The translations under genes were made by a program, and so were the position numbers. From positions 15,627,320 to 15,691,319 of the forward strand of contig CM055190.1 of the NCBI GenBank assembly GCA_029224185.1: DNA of 64,000 nucleotides. Direction: 5' to 3'. The DNA comes from Karalla daura (taxonomy: Eukaryota; Chordata; Actinopteri; Chaetodontiformes; Leiognathidae). Each line of letters starts with the position of its first letter. Position 1 is the stretch's first letter. A model generated the notes under the pieces. That model saw only the letters and a program-made list of their open reading frames with translations. It searched no databases and was not told the DNA's origin. Below are positions 35,656-48,105 of the stretch, piece by piece.

Positions 35656-37934
35656 TGCCACAATGTGTTTTCTGTGTCTGATGAGGTGCCAGTCAGAGTT
35701 GAGCAGCGGTTTCGGAACATTTCACGATGCAAAGAGGGCAACACGGTTCGCCTATCCAGCGAGTGTGACAGAGAATGAAACTTGTGGGGAACCTGCGCCA
35801 CACCTGTGGTGCTTCCTCTTTTTAGATTAGAGTAGAGGGAGAATAACATGACATTTGTTGAGAGCCTTTTGAAAGCAGCTCTGAATGAAGTTACACTGAA
35901 ACTAAATGTGGCCCTGTCAAATCTGTTTTTATTTCTTTTCCAAATTCAGATTTTTTTGCTTTTACTGTTATTTTAGCACCGGAGAGCGCATTAACATATA
36001 CTAACATATACACAAATTATTCAGAAATAAAGTTTTAACTTTTTGAGGTGACAAACAAACATCAGTTTTGCAATAAATACCGCATGATGCAGCATAACAC
36101 TGCACCTTGAGCATTTCAAATGCCAACAATATTATAGTCATATCAAAGCTTAGCTTTAAAATGTCCAGTAAAATATATTTTTTTGAAAAAATGGACCCTT
36201 TATATATTTTATGTACATGTTTATGTACATGTCCTGCTTTTACGTGTGTGTGCGCTTGCTTTTGCAAGTATCGTCAAAATAAAATTGAAACTGTTCCTTA
36301 TAAGAAACATTCCATTAACATTTTACCCATAAGGATGTGCTCTGATTTCACAACCATGGAATCAGAGTCCTGGACTTTTGTTCCTGTCCATTCACCACCT
36401 GCTAAGCTGTTGTGGAGGCACCATCTCTCACACCGTGCCCTCCCCCCTCCTCCTGCTCTTCTTCTTCCTCCTCCTCCTCCTCCTGATCAGGCTGCCCAGT
36501 AGAATAGTGGCATTGTGGTTGCCATCTTGCATGTGGTCTCAGCGAGGCCTCTCCATCTGGGCAGCGGCTGGTCAGTCAGGCTGCTCCTCCAAGCCTGGGA
36601 GGCTTCTGCCGTTGTGTCTGCTCGCTGGCAAACTGCATGGTCCGCACAATGAGTTGAGAGCCCCCTGGCCCTAAACACACGTACACACACTCTTTTGTTG
36701 CAGCCACTGATGTTTGGTGTCTCTTAAATATATCTGTCCAGATAAACCTGAATATAAAAGTCTGTTAAAGGGAACCTAGAATGAAAAAAACCTGTTCACC
36801 ATGACTCTGTCAGGTCTAAAAACATCATATCCGCGTTCATGCGTCAAATTTGGACACTGCAATGACAGATAAAGAACAGGCAAATCGGAGCAGAAACAGA
36901 ATGTGATGCGAGGACTGGGTCTGATGCAAATCACACCAGCCCCAGCTCCAAAATAATTAACGTATACCCACCTCTTTTCAGGCACACAAGGAAATAAAAC
37001 CCACCCCCTGTGATTCTGATTCTGACTCAAACATATAAGGCTGGATGTGAACGTGCTGTGTCGCTCCAGTTGCTCCCCGGCTCTCTTTAGCAAGGAGTGT
37101 TAATTCACATTCATTCATGTGTGACAGGCAAGACTGCCACGCAAAGTTAATCCAACATGTATTGGCCAGATAAGCATGAAAGGGCGTCAGATCTGTGCAG
37201 AAATGGCCCGTGATATTGCCACAGCTATAGATTATGTTTTTATTTAAGAGGGCTTGCAAAATAGCGTCTGAGGAATTTCTGATGAAGCCAATGCTCCATA
37301 GGTTCTATGTTAACATCAACAAGGATAACCATTCTGGGTCAGTTTTAATGCTTTTGCTCCAGGGACTCCTTTCACACAACAGAAAACATTGAACACACCA
37401 CAGATGTTTTATACCGTAGAGTGACTGGAGACACAGGGTTTCTGTGTCACTAGCCATGCTGCTTTTTAGATTGAAGCTTATTTTCGGTGAGGTTTGTAGA
37501 GCTGATTTGAATTAATGAGCAGGAGGAGAGTTTCAGCGGAGGGGAAACGTTGGACACTTCCTTGTTTGATTGGATTTGTGCAGAAAGGCTTGGAGCACCT
37601 TTTCACGATGTAGGTCTTGTAACTTGCATCCTTGCAGCCTACTTTGGACGCAGTCAAATGACTGTGTTGCAACCTCAGTGTTCCACTTTCCTTTTTGGTG
37701 CTTGTCTCAGAGTAGTGTGCAGTCAGTTACCTGTTGTCTAAATGTCATCTGCAGCACCAGTCGGTTTGCAGCTATTCTCTCATTTATTACATCTCACCTC
37801 TATACCAAACCACCTCGGATGCAAGGCAAATCGACACATCTGCCTTTTGGTGCTGTGACAAGATGTCATAACTCTCACAGTGTGGGTTGCAGGAAACTGT
37901 CAAGTGTTGCAATTTGATGGTTATTATCTTAGAC

Positions 37935-38095
37935 GAAGGCACGGATACACCCTGGACAGGTCTCCAGTTCATCACAGAACACACACACACACACACACAC
38001 ACCGTTCTCTCACACTCACACCTTGGAGCAACAGAGTTCAGCGTTCAGTCAACCTAAAACTGCATGTTTTTGGACTTAGGGGACAGGGAAGATAA
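37935..38095 (-). repeat. tRNA-like fish interspersed repeat, copy 3, with CA expansion
   Basis: GGATACACCCTGGACAGGTC, CCAGTTCATCACAG, a (CA)n run at 37979-38002, TCACACTCACACCTTGGAGC, AGTCAACCTAAAACTGCATG and TTTTTGGACTTAGGGGACAGG follow the order of the family. The CA run appears to have grown from the ACACACA stretch inside the element. Both ends are missing. Confidence 0.65.
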
Positions 38096-38399
38096 AGGAA
38101 AAGGGGAAAAGGGAACATGATGATTTGTCAAATAATGGAAGTTCCCACACATCCTGAAATGCCTGGAAAACTCTGTACTTTTCCGGGCATTGAAAATGAG
38201 TGAAAACGTAAAATATGAAATGGAAATTTAGTCCAGCTGTCTAAATATAGACAGCCAAGAGGGTCTGGCCATCACAGTCGGTAAAAATGAGTCCTAATTA
38301 CCGATCATGTAAGACGGTGTTGCTAAACCCCAGTCCCCAGGTATCACTGTCCTGTACGTTTTAGATGTTCCCTGCTCCCACACACCTGACCGAAACGAT

Positions 38400-38785
38400 T
38401 GCCCAGTCGTCCAGCTCTGCAGCATCTCGACCCGTTTTGAGTGGAGGAACCGGGATCGAGAAACCCTTGATGGGTTTCGGTCGTCCGGGTGCAAGAGAGG
38501 AGTGAAGATGAGCGTAATCCCGGCCAACGTGCAAACCGAAGGCGCGGCTGTGGGAAAACGGCGCTTCTCCAAAAACATGGTCCAGCGCGGCGTCCACGTC
38601 CTCCCCCCTCCACGTTTGCGGGAGCGTGTGTGGCGGCTTTGTGCGAGAACGAAGCGCCCCGCGCGGTCGCCGTGTTTGCTCAGGTGTCCCGCTCAGCACC
38701 TGACCCTCAGCCCGTCGGAGAGGGACGACGGTCCGGCCCGACCGTAACGCGCCGTTTGCTCAGCGGTGCCGCTGCTGCGCCATGA
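38400..38785. other. CpG-rich patch in CSK intron 1
   Basis: Dense CG dinucleotides and overlapping open frames on both strands, none of which resembles a known protein or carries clear splice sites. It may be an enhancer-type or orphan CpG island. Confidence 0.4.
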
Positions 38786-40439
38786 ATCGTGCCTTTCATG
38801 TTTCCCAACTGATGTCCACTGAATGAGCCGCTTGTCTGTGATATTTCCGATGAGGAAGAGCGGCGAAGTTTTCGGACTCTTTCTGGTCGGAGTAATTATG
38901 GTGAGGCCGGGCTTGGATGATGATGAGTCAAAACGCTGTGATCTAGTTAAAGGAATTTATCTTTTTGAGATGACGACTTGATAGTCCAAACAGCAATTTT
39001 AGTGAACGAGTGGACGATATTTATTTGGATGTTTTAAAAGTTGGCGTAAAAATGAATGCGGATGAAAAAGAAATGTGAGCTTATCGAGTCCTGCCAGTGT
39101 TTTATATCCATCTATATTCTTTACATTTTCCTCGTTTTCGATTTAGATAAGACCTGCTCTCTTTTGAAGAATCAGTGTTTGTTTAGTTGGCACCTCCCCA
39201 CACTTCCACGCATTGAGTTGCATATGGAAGGATAAAGGGAGCATTGCAAGGTGTATGATTAAATTATAGTTGACCTCGTTAAGTATTGCAATTGAATTAG
39301 ACCGTTTTAGACTTCATTGAATCTAAGTGGGGCTTCCAGCTTTCTTTATTATCTGTCATTAGAGATTCTACTTCAGACGCACTTAAGATAATTGCTTTCC
39401 AAAAACCAGACGTTTCTTGTTGTTCCGGTTCAGTGTTAATTTATTAGAATCGAAGGAACTATTTAACATTTTTTCAATTCAGTCTCAACTCTACGCTGAA
39501 GGTGTTCCGCTTTTGTACCACAGCAGAATAGATCTGTATCATCCACCAAAAGCAATAGTTACTTTCGTGACATTTGCTTTCTCACGCCTGATATCCATCA
39601 ACTTAAGAATATAGTAATTCTCTTTTTAACATAGCAGAAGTCATTAATTAATTCATTTTCTTTTGCTGCTCAGTATGGGAAGTCCTAAAGTACAAGAATG
39701 TTCTTTTATCATGCTTATAACCCCGATGCGAGGTATCTGTAGAGGTTTCACAGTGCAGGTGAGGCGGAAGCAGCTGCCTCTCTGTAATATCTCTCTGTCT
39801 GAGGTCGCGAAGAGCAAATCCGCATATCAGCGCGCAGGCTTTGGGTCAGATTGGAGTGAACAGATTTCCGTAGCAATGAATCACCTCCCATGCAAGGTAT
39901 CCCTCGATGGAGAAGCCTAAAACGGGCAGGGCCATCTGGTCACCTGTGGCGGCATTTCATTAACGGCTTCCCAGAAAATGTCACATCATAATTCGTTCCG
40001 GAAGTGGCGAGGTTGGGGGGAGGGGGCTGACGGCACTGAGCCGATCTTTGAACTCCGGACAGGAGCTCAAACCCATCGGTCCATCGTGTTCAGACCAGCG
40101 CGGGGAGAGAAAGAGGAAGCGCAGTGTTTCTCCTCCATGTAGAGATGTAAACCGGGCTGCCCTCGGCGTGCAAGTCCATAAAAGAAGTCTGGATGAATCA
40201 GTGGTGGTGATTGTGGTGACGATGATGACGACGGCGATAATGAATTCAGTGTCGGCTGCGCGGCTTCCTCTTTTATCTCGGTGCTCAGAGTAGTTCTTGT
40301 GCGGCTCATGTGATTCGCTTCAAAGACGCGGCAAGCGTAGCGTCGCTGCTCTCACGAAGTCACAAAAAGAGGGAAGCGACCTGGATAGCGTCTGTTATAA
40401 CACGGTTTCCTATTAAAGGGAGATCTCCCTTGATCTTTC

Positions 40440-40505
40440 CTGTGTGTGTGTGTGTGTGTGTGTGTGTTGCTCTCTCCTCAGGCTACCCCCCCCCCCCCCC
40501 CCCCC
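40440..40505. repeat. (GT)n microsatellite and run of 20 C
   Basis: About 14 TG units (40440-40467) followed shortly by a C20 tract at 40486-40505. Confidence 0.9.
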
Positions 40506-41311
40506 TCCCCAGTGTTTTCAATTGAAGAAATGAAATCAGAAGATCAGCGCTGTGTATACGTGTTTGTTGTTGGCCGTGGCCTACATTTGTCCTGTTTCCG
40601 ATACGGCAGCTGATAAGCTCCCTGGCTTACCGAGAGGCAGGTATAAAAAGATGAGTGGAGAGATGGGCTCCAGCTTTTATGTGAAACATTTACCTGACCA
40701 TAACGCAGCCGTTTGGGATATTTGCATTTTATTCGGTCTCCCACACCTCTGCTATCGGCTGCATACAGTAACACCATGCCTGTATAGGAGTGTGTACACA
40801 ACTACTTATGGGCTACGATACAACCATCCAGTTCATTGTTTAAATGGCTTTACAGTATTAAACTGAGGTAACTGTTAAACACACCTTTGCTGACCTTAAC
40901 CGGGATGTAATATGACTACATCAAACATGGTATCAGTCCTCGATCAATTGAGGATAATGAAAGATGAGCCAAAACTCAGAAAGCTGCCATCTATTTCCAG
41001 TTTCTCTAGAAGTATGGCATCTTAATTCCCAAGACTGCTCATGGACAACTGAGGAAATGGGCATTGCCGTCATCACATGGTCATAATGGTTTCTATATTA
41101 TCAGTGATAATTAGCAGTGATATTCAAACCGCTCGCTCGTTGAGTCGAGCCACTTACTTTAACATTAACTCCTGGCCTTTACGGCAGACCTGGCTGTTGC
41201 CCACTTGGACCGGCAGGGCCGTAGCGATTTCGTGTCTGAATTACGGATGACACTACGCTCACTTTGAGTTGAGGTTGCGGCCAAGATGCAGAATTTAAGG
41301 AAGTAGAGCGA

Positions 41312-41445
41312 TGCAGAGCATTGCAGTGAGAGGGTCGCTGGTTGGAATCAGGGGCTATGGCCTCAAGTCACAAAAAATGTCGTTACGGTCGACTGGAGGC
41401 TCTAAATTGCCCCGAGGTGTGTGAGAGAGTGTCCCCCATGTCCCG
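41312..41445 (+). repeat. tRNA-like fish interspersed repeat, copy 4 (fragment)
   Basis: GAGCATTGCAGTGAGAGGGTC, then CTGGTTGGAATCAGGGGC (B-box-like GGTTGGAATC), then CGACTGGAGGCTCTAAATTG and CCCCGAGGTGTGTGAGAGAG. The order matches the family in + orientation with an internal deletion. Confidence 0.6.
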
Positions 41446-42315
41446 AAGCAGTGCATCATGATCTATTTCAACTTAAGTTTTGTACAACATTGAAGAAGCT
41501 TTCATTTCTGAGATCTATATGCTGGAGCCAGAAGGATTCAAACTTGATAAAAATTTGATGATATTTCCACGCCAGTGCCACGATTGATCATGTGAATTGC
41601 ATTGAATCCAATTCATCTTCCTGTCATTCCAATTGACCATCCTGTGGGGCGGAGCCAATTCCATTCTAATTCCCGCTCGTTAATTAAACAAGGGCCAGTT
41701 CTGAAGCGGACTCGCTCCATCTGTTTCGCGCGCACACGCGTGCAGATCACCCGCCGTTCTTGCCGATTTCGGGTCCAGGCCGCTGTGGGGTCAGCGTCAG
41801 AGGAGAAAACTAAGACCAGCCGTGTCGGGTTTCTGCAGAGCTCCGTCTGGAGCCTCCTGGGAGCGTAAGAATGTACCAGCCGTTTAGGACACGCGGACCC
41901 CTCCCTGCGTATTCTGCAACGCGTTTCAGCGTTGGCTTCATTGTGTAACGTTCAGGGGCAGGGCCTGGATAAATGTTAGGCCGCAGATTATTTTCAGTGC
42001 CGGCCGCCAAATATGCTTCCTGCATTTAGCCCGGCCAGGCAGTCAGAAAATTGTCTATTGTTCCTGGACGAGGAGGCGCTTCGTGTTGTCACTGTGATGT
42101 TATTGCAGCGATCGAGTACCACTCTGTTGATGTTCTCGCATACAGCAGTGATCCTGGATCAGTCCTGTGGACTCCAATGTGACTACAGTTGCTGCTAATG
42201 TTGAGAAAGCACATCAAAACTCAAAAAATTGGAGCATTTTTGAGTGATTTAGAGACAGTCTTCCTGCAACTCTGTCATCTTTGTAGATGGACAGATCTGT
42301 AGTTTAGTTGCTCAG

Positions 42316-42480
42316 CATTGTCTCCAGCACGCATAGGTACAAGCACACCCTGGACCCCTCGCACTTGGGGACAGTTGAGACTCTACCAGTCAACAAACAA
42401 CAAACATGCATGTCTTTGGAGGCTCTCATTCTCCCCAGTCATGGTAGTCCAAGGCGCTACCGTGACTGAGACCTTGGGGT
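42316..42480 (-). repeat. tRNA-like fish interspersed repeat, copy 5 (fragment)
   Basis: AAGCACACCCTGGACCCCTC, TTGAGACTCTACCAGTCAAC and AACATGCATGTCTTTGGAGG occur in the family order, strongly diverged. Confidence 0.45.
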
Positions 42481-42797
42481 GGTCTACGTCTCACCATCCG
42501 GGTGAACGTGTGACGTGAAGGATGATAATCAGACAGCGTTCAGGAATTGCAGACATGAGGTCCACGGCATTGTTTGCGCGGACCTGCCTTTGATGCTGCG
42601 TGCCTGTCCCTGTGCTGTGAGAATGAACAGGGCTATCGCCGCACGCTGTGTGTGTGAAGGAGTGTGTGTGTGTGTGTGAGGGAGGCTTTTGTGAATTTAC
42701 CGAGAGAAATCCCTGAGCCCTGCTGTCCGCAGGCAAGATTTGCAGTTGCTGCCTCTGCAAACATTGGCTCTGCATTAGGAGAAATGTTCCTCTGTGA

Positions 42798-42800
<3 letters not shown>

Positions 42801-42832
<32 letters not shown>
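42801..42832. repeat. (GT)n microsatellite
   Basis: About 16 TG units; a shorter one lies at 42660-42679. Confidence 0.9.
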
Positions 42833-42834
<2 letters not shown>

Positions 42835-44254
42835 ACGGTCTACCACTGTTCTTCTCACCCACACCGGCTCTCTCCCCTTGTTATCAATGTGTTCTTCTGC
42901 AGCACAGGTGAAAACGCACCCGAATGCAAATTTGCAGCCTACACAACACTGTCAAACGCATACTGGGATCACGGCGATCTGTTTTTGTTTTTTGCCTCTT
43001 CTTTTTTCCCCCCCACAAATTTGTTAACTCGGTGCTTTTCGCTGTGCTTGAGTTGATGCGTTTTGTCCTGCTGCCCGACTCCGGAGACGGGCTGGCAGGC
43101 CGCGCTGGCTGGATTAGCGTGCTGGGAGGCCGCTTTGATCGGTCGAGGTGTGGGGGGTAGGAGGAGGCCGTCTTGAAGGTGAGGTCCTCCTCACAGCGGC
43201 AGATGCAGAGCCGCCGATAAGAGTCACAGTTGTCGGCGCGCACGTGATCTTTGCCTGAATGTCAGTCGTCACTGTGTGCATGGTATATTTTTTGTTGTTT
43301 TCTTTCATGAGGGCTCAAACTAGGGCACGCAGGATGCGGAGGCATGACAATACCCCTTTTTTTTCCCATCTGTGACTCATTTAGCACAGCACATACACGT
43401 ACAGTGCTTTCATGCCTTCATTTGTGCCAAGAATGTGAACGGTCCGTAACTTGGTGTCACGGCAGCGCTGATTTACATCTCCTCGTGGATAATTGGGCTA
43501 CGTTTCTTAACCTAGCTATGAAAAGAAACTATGACCTAGTTAACGTCGTCTCCGGGGCCGCACTATTGTGGCTGAAACGGTAACGATTATTAACTGGTTA
43601 TTTGGCTCCATTCGCTCAGAGCAGTTGTCCTGGCTCTGGCTCCCTGTTAAGCGAAGGGCTCCTCTCACCTACAGTCCACCCACCTGCTGGACCCTCCCTC
43701 TGGAGCGCTCCTCCCAGCCCTGCCAGGCAGCTGACCGCGGCACCATCCTTTCAGCGAGCACTTCTCCCGTCAAACGACTTCTCTTTCTATCGCCAACCAT
43801 TCACCAGTTTCTCTCTCGCTCTGTTGCCCTTTCGCAAGCATCCGGCGTCTTTCCAGACTGTTGTTTGTGTAATATCTTCTTATTTTCTGTGTCAAGCATC
43901 CTTGGGAACTTGAACAGTGTTATTCTAAGTAAAATAATCACAGTCGTAATGATGCTATATTGTATTGGTAGATGCCTTTCAGGACATTCAAGGTCACCGT
44001 GCAGTATTATAAGAACAATGTAAAACGCAGCACAAAAGCATGTTATTTCAACATTCAAACACATCAGTCAAATAACATTAAATAAAGGCAAATTACTGGT
44101 GAATGAATACCTCCTGCTGTCTTATCATCCTATACTCTTATGGACATTACTTTTGAAGCATATGTAACACATCCATATTGGTTTTTACCATCACACTTTT
44201 CTCTCAACATGCCTACTTGGTTCTCCTTGTCTTTATCGCAGTGATTTTGATCCA

Positions 44255-44430
44255 TTTGTGGGGGGGCTGGGGGGCTGTGATGGGGGGTTGTCCATCCTGT
44301 GATGGGCTGGTGACCTGTCCAGGGGTTTTTCCCCCGCCTACACCCGATGTGTGGAGACCAACAACTGGGTGTAAACCGGGTACGGATATCGTGGCTACAG
44401 TTGTTTTTTCCAGAAACAAAATCAAATATA
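44255..44430 (+). repeat. tRNA-like fish interspersed repeat, copy 6 (3' part)
   Basis: GTGATGGGCTGGTGACCTGTC followed by CAGGGGTTTTTCCCCCGCCT and ACACCCGATGTGTGGAGACC matches the distal part of the family in + orientation, preceded by a G-rich tract at 44259-44288. Confidence 0.6.
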
Positions 44431-46179
44431 CGCCATCTGCTCTGCACCGGAGGAGTCTTCTAAGGAGAGGGAAAAAAAACACTGGATGGAGAACTATAAT
44501 TTCACCCCCTGTGAGTGTGGGAATATGCATGCTTGTGATAAATGTCTGTGCAGATTTACTGCATATGCGCGCACACACTTCCAGGGCCTCCACGCGAGCG
44601 TGCGGTCTCAGTCCAAGCCGGCAAATGTGTCTGCGCCCCGCCGCGCAGAGTGCCCCCACGCTGTGCGCTAATGCAAGTCTGTGGTTGAATTAATAATTCA
44701 GTGTGCTGGCATAGCTGGGTGGAGCCTCTATTATTCATGGTTGGCATCGGAGCCGACAGATGACTGCTGTTAATATTAAGGACCGGGAGGCTCGGCCCTC
44801 GCGGAGAGGAGAGGAGAGGAGAGACCCAGGCAGTCCTCATCCCGGTCACGTCCGTCTCCATCCTCACTCCTCTGCATTCCTCTAATTTACCGCCCGTGTT
44901 TTCCCACGGCCTCAAATTCAGCACGCAGTAGCAGTGATCACACGTGATCGGGATTCCCACATGCACGGCGCTTACTTCCGCCCAAAGTGTGGGCGAACGT
45001 GGGACGACTGGCCCATTCATTTAAGTGTTTCTCATAATTGTATTGACATTTCTGTTTCGTTTCCCCCGTGTTTGGATTGGTTGGGCCTGTCATTGGTTTC
45101 TTTTTTTTCCCAGTGATTATTATTGTTCGAGCAGGGGCGTCCCTCTCCATTTTCAAGAAGCTGCAGAAGACCCAGCTCCTCAGACAGCTCCTCTACATAA
45201 CACTGCCCTTATTCTCTCTTCTCCCAACGATTTTAAACTCGTTTTAATAGTACTCACATTACTGCACTCTCAGCCATGGGTAGTTATGGGTTGTAGGTAG
45301 TGCTGTATTACTGTTAGTTGTTTGTTGTTTGTTTAGACAAAATGTCTTGCAAATGCAATGTTGTGGCTATGTCGCATTTGGGTGTCATATTGGTGGGATA
45401 CAGAAAAGGTATCATCACCTGAGGTAGATGCCAGTGAAGAAACTGTCAGTGAAGTCAGTGTCTATCCATGGGAAAGCTAAGGCAGGCACTTTAAGGTGCA
45501 GTTAGGTATATATAGGTATATATTTCTGGCCATCTGGCGCTATATGTGTGTGTGGCCCGGGCTTAGCATTGGGAAATTCAGCCTTTCAATTTGTGAAAAG
45601 CCTCTTTTGCCAGTCAACATCTTAAAACCTCGAGATGTTTGGGCCGGCCCAGCAGAGGGTCTGACGGTGAGTGCCGTTGGACTACACAGAATTATGCAGT
45701 GCGAGGAGCAAACGGAGGGACTCACGGCTGCCCGCTTTCATACCAAGAAACCAATTCAAACAAATTTGGACACGGGGGACGAACTCACGAAAGAGATGAC
45801 GTGCCTTTTTCAGACGCGCAACACAAAGGCCTTATTTAGTTTATGGAAGCCACCTTTCGTGAGGAGGCCCTGTCATGAATGCGGCAAGATTACAAGAGCG
45901 TTTGGAGGTTGACGAGGCCGCGCCAGTGCTAGTTTTCCTTTGATCCGGATGAGTCGAACCCATCGCATAGGTACAGTACGCAGATGACGAGATTAAAGCT
46001 GGAAGAGTTTGGAGCGCGTGAAGCGACTGCGGAGCGGACCAAAAAAAAAAACCTCCTGCGGTAGTTTATCCCGCTGGAGCTGCTGTTGTGACAGGATGCT
46101 GCCTAGAGGTGGTTAAAAATTCAGGAGTGAGCTCGTGACTGTTCGGGTAGCGCCATACAGACCATTGTCTCGCCCCCGC

Positions 46180-46600
46180 TGCCGGTGCGACAGGTGGACA
46201 ATATTGCGGCAGGGCTTAGGGCCCGATTTTTCTGCGATTCGTCTGTCGTTTTGATACCACAGGAAGCACAGGGAGTCGTCCGGAGAATGAGGTCCGCAGT
46301 CTCAACGCGGGCTGTGCTTTCGCGAGTGGTTGCGAGAGGAGCTCCGAGCTCCTCCGGGGTCCACCCGAGCTCGGGCGGGAGGCAGAGTGGTTGGCTCTCT
46401 CCAGCGCGCCGAGATTAAAGAGGACAAGCATTCTGACCTCCAAAACAACAGTGCGGTGTGGCAGGCACCGGATTTGGACCTCGCTCCTCCCACACAGGTT
46501 CAGCAACGCGAGCGCATCTCCCTCTCTGGAAGGAGGCGCAGCAGATCTGGCTGCATGCATCTGCTCGGCCAGTCGGAGCCGTCCCTCTGCCTCTGCCTTC
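46180..46600. other. CpG-rich patch in CSK intron 1
   Basis: GC- and CpG-rich, with overlapping open frames on both strands but no recognisable protein or convincing splice pair. A run of 18 C follows at 46782-46799 and a CTC-repeat at 46977-47003. Confidence 0.4.
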
Positions 46601-47436
46601 CTGTTTGGAGGTGGAATGTGCACACAGTCAATTTCTTTCTCAATTTAGGATTAGTCCTCCGCTCAGGTAATCTGTATAATCTCCATTTTTGAGCCAAATT
46701 GTATTCCTGTGTCCTTTGCAATTTGGATGTTTGCCTCTCAGGCCCCATTTTCCTCGTCGGTGCCTCACCCACTCTCTCTCTCCCCCCCCCCCCCCCCCCA
46801 GTCCTCTCTGTCTGATTTCTCTCCATGGTGTCAGTGCTGCCGCCCGATGAATGCTTCTTTTATTGGGGAGATTTGGAGCTCCAGTCACCGCTAATGCCGC
46901 TGCCATATTGTACCAGCACCCCGCTGTGGCCGCGGCTAATGACATTCTTTGTGTCTCCATCCCCGTGCTTCGCCTCCTCGTCTCCTCCTCCTCCTCCTCC
47001 TCCGGTCTGAATGGACGACTTGTCGTGTGTTGCCATCAAAAGGAGGGCGGGAGGCAGCTTCACCCCACCCCTCCTTTTCCTCCCTCACTTGTTCCCCCTC
47101 ACCCCCCTGGGACGTTCGAAGCCACTTCTGTATGTGTGTGTGCACATGTTTGAGAGACAGCGCGTGTTAGGCCGGAGAATGGGTTTGCATATGGATGCAC
47201 GAGGCGGCGTGTTTTCGGCTTGGATGAGCGGCCTCTCGGCGTGTTGCATGTTGCTGGTGAGAGTTCTGAGACATTGACAAGCAAAGGCTGAGCTGTCTGC
47301 ATGTCTGCGATCGTGTGTGTGTGCATGAATATTTCTCCATGGAGTCCACAACGCTCCCCCTGGAGCCTCTCCTACTCACCTGCCTCTGCATCTTCTCTAA
47401 CCAATAAAACGACTCTTGAACCAACAGTAAATTCAT

Positions 47437-48105
47437 GCAGCAGCTCTTTGTCTCCCTGCAACTGCATTCACAGTCTTGCAGGGGATCCACATTTACACCG
47501 TGGCACTGCCCTGCACTGCCTTGCACTGCGCTGCCAGTTTGTCAAGCGGAGAGGGGCTGATTTACTTTGATTTTTCGGAGGGCGACAGGGAGGCGTGGAG
47601 TGGTTAGCACCGTCTTCACCAACTGTCAGACTGTCAGTGTCCTCACTGCCAGACGGAGGACATTCATGCTTGGAGCGTGTTCTCCATGTTGGTGTGGGTT
47701 TTCTCCCACTACTCTGGTTTCTCCCCCACAGTCTAAAACCATGCATGTTTAGACCTGAAATTGTGAGTGGTATGTGTGTCATATTGATATGTAATGAATG
47801 TGAATGGTGCCGACAAAAGCCAGGTGTTGGTGGTTTGACCAGTGCTGGAGATTTAAGGACATCATACCTCAATTTCTGCCATTTTGATTTGATCCGTCTG
47901 CTCAGCTGCGTCTAAATCCAAGGCCAAATTGTTTGACTCTACTTCATGTATTTGGTAGGAATGCATTTTTATAAAAAAAGTCCCTTTCATCGGTTTCTCT
48001 TTATAAAGCAGCTTCTTGTCTCCCTGCAACTGTACTTTCCATTTTGGAGAGGATCCACAATAATGCATAGCCAGAAGAGCTGAGTTACTTTGATTTTGGG
48101 CACTT
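47437..48105 (+). repeat. Pair of diverged direct repeats flanking a tRNA-like repeat insertion
   Basis: Copy A (47437-47590) and copy B (48006-48105) share TTGTCTCCCTGCAACTG, GAGGATCCACA / GGGGATCCACA and GCTGATTTACTTTGATTTT / GCTGAGTTACTTTGATTTT. A tRNA-like repeat (47590-47830) lies directly after copy A. The unit is not a family I recognise by name. Confidence 0.6.
47590..47830 (+). repeat. tRNA-like fish interspersed repeat, copy 7
   Basis: GGAGTGGTTAGCACCGTCTTC (A-box-like head), then GTGTTCTCCATGTTGGTGTG, GGTTTTCTCCCACTACTCTG, CAGTCTAAAACCATGCATG and GAATGTGAATGGTGCCGAC. This is the forward orientation of the family, with head, middle and tail present and moderate divergence. Confidence 0.7.

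Noticed and set aside
43602..43913. Pro/Ser-rich 103-codon frame considered as an exon
   Set aside because: A shifted frame suggests a decayed LINE tail instead; the frame itself has no splice sites or family match.
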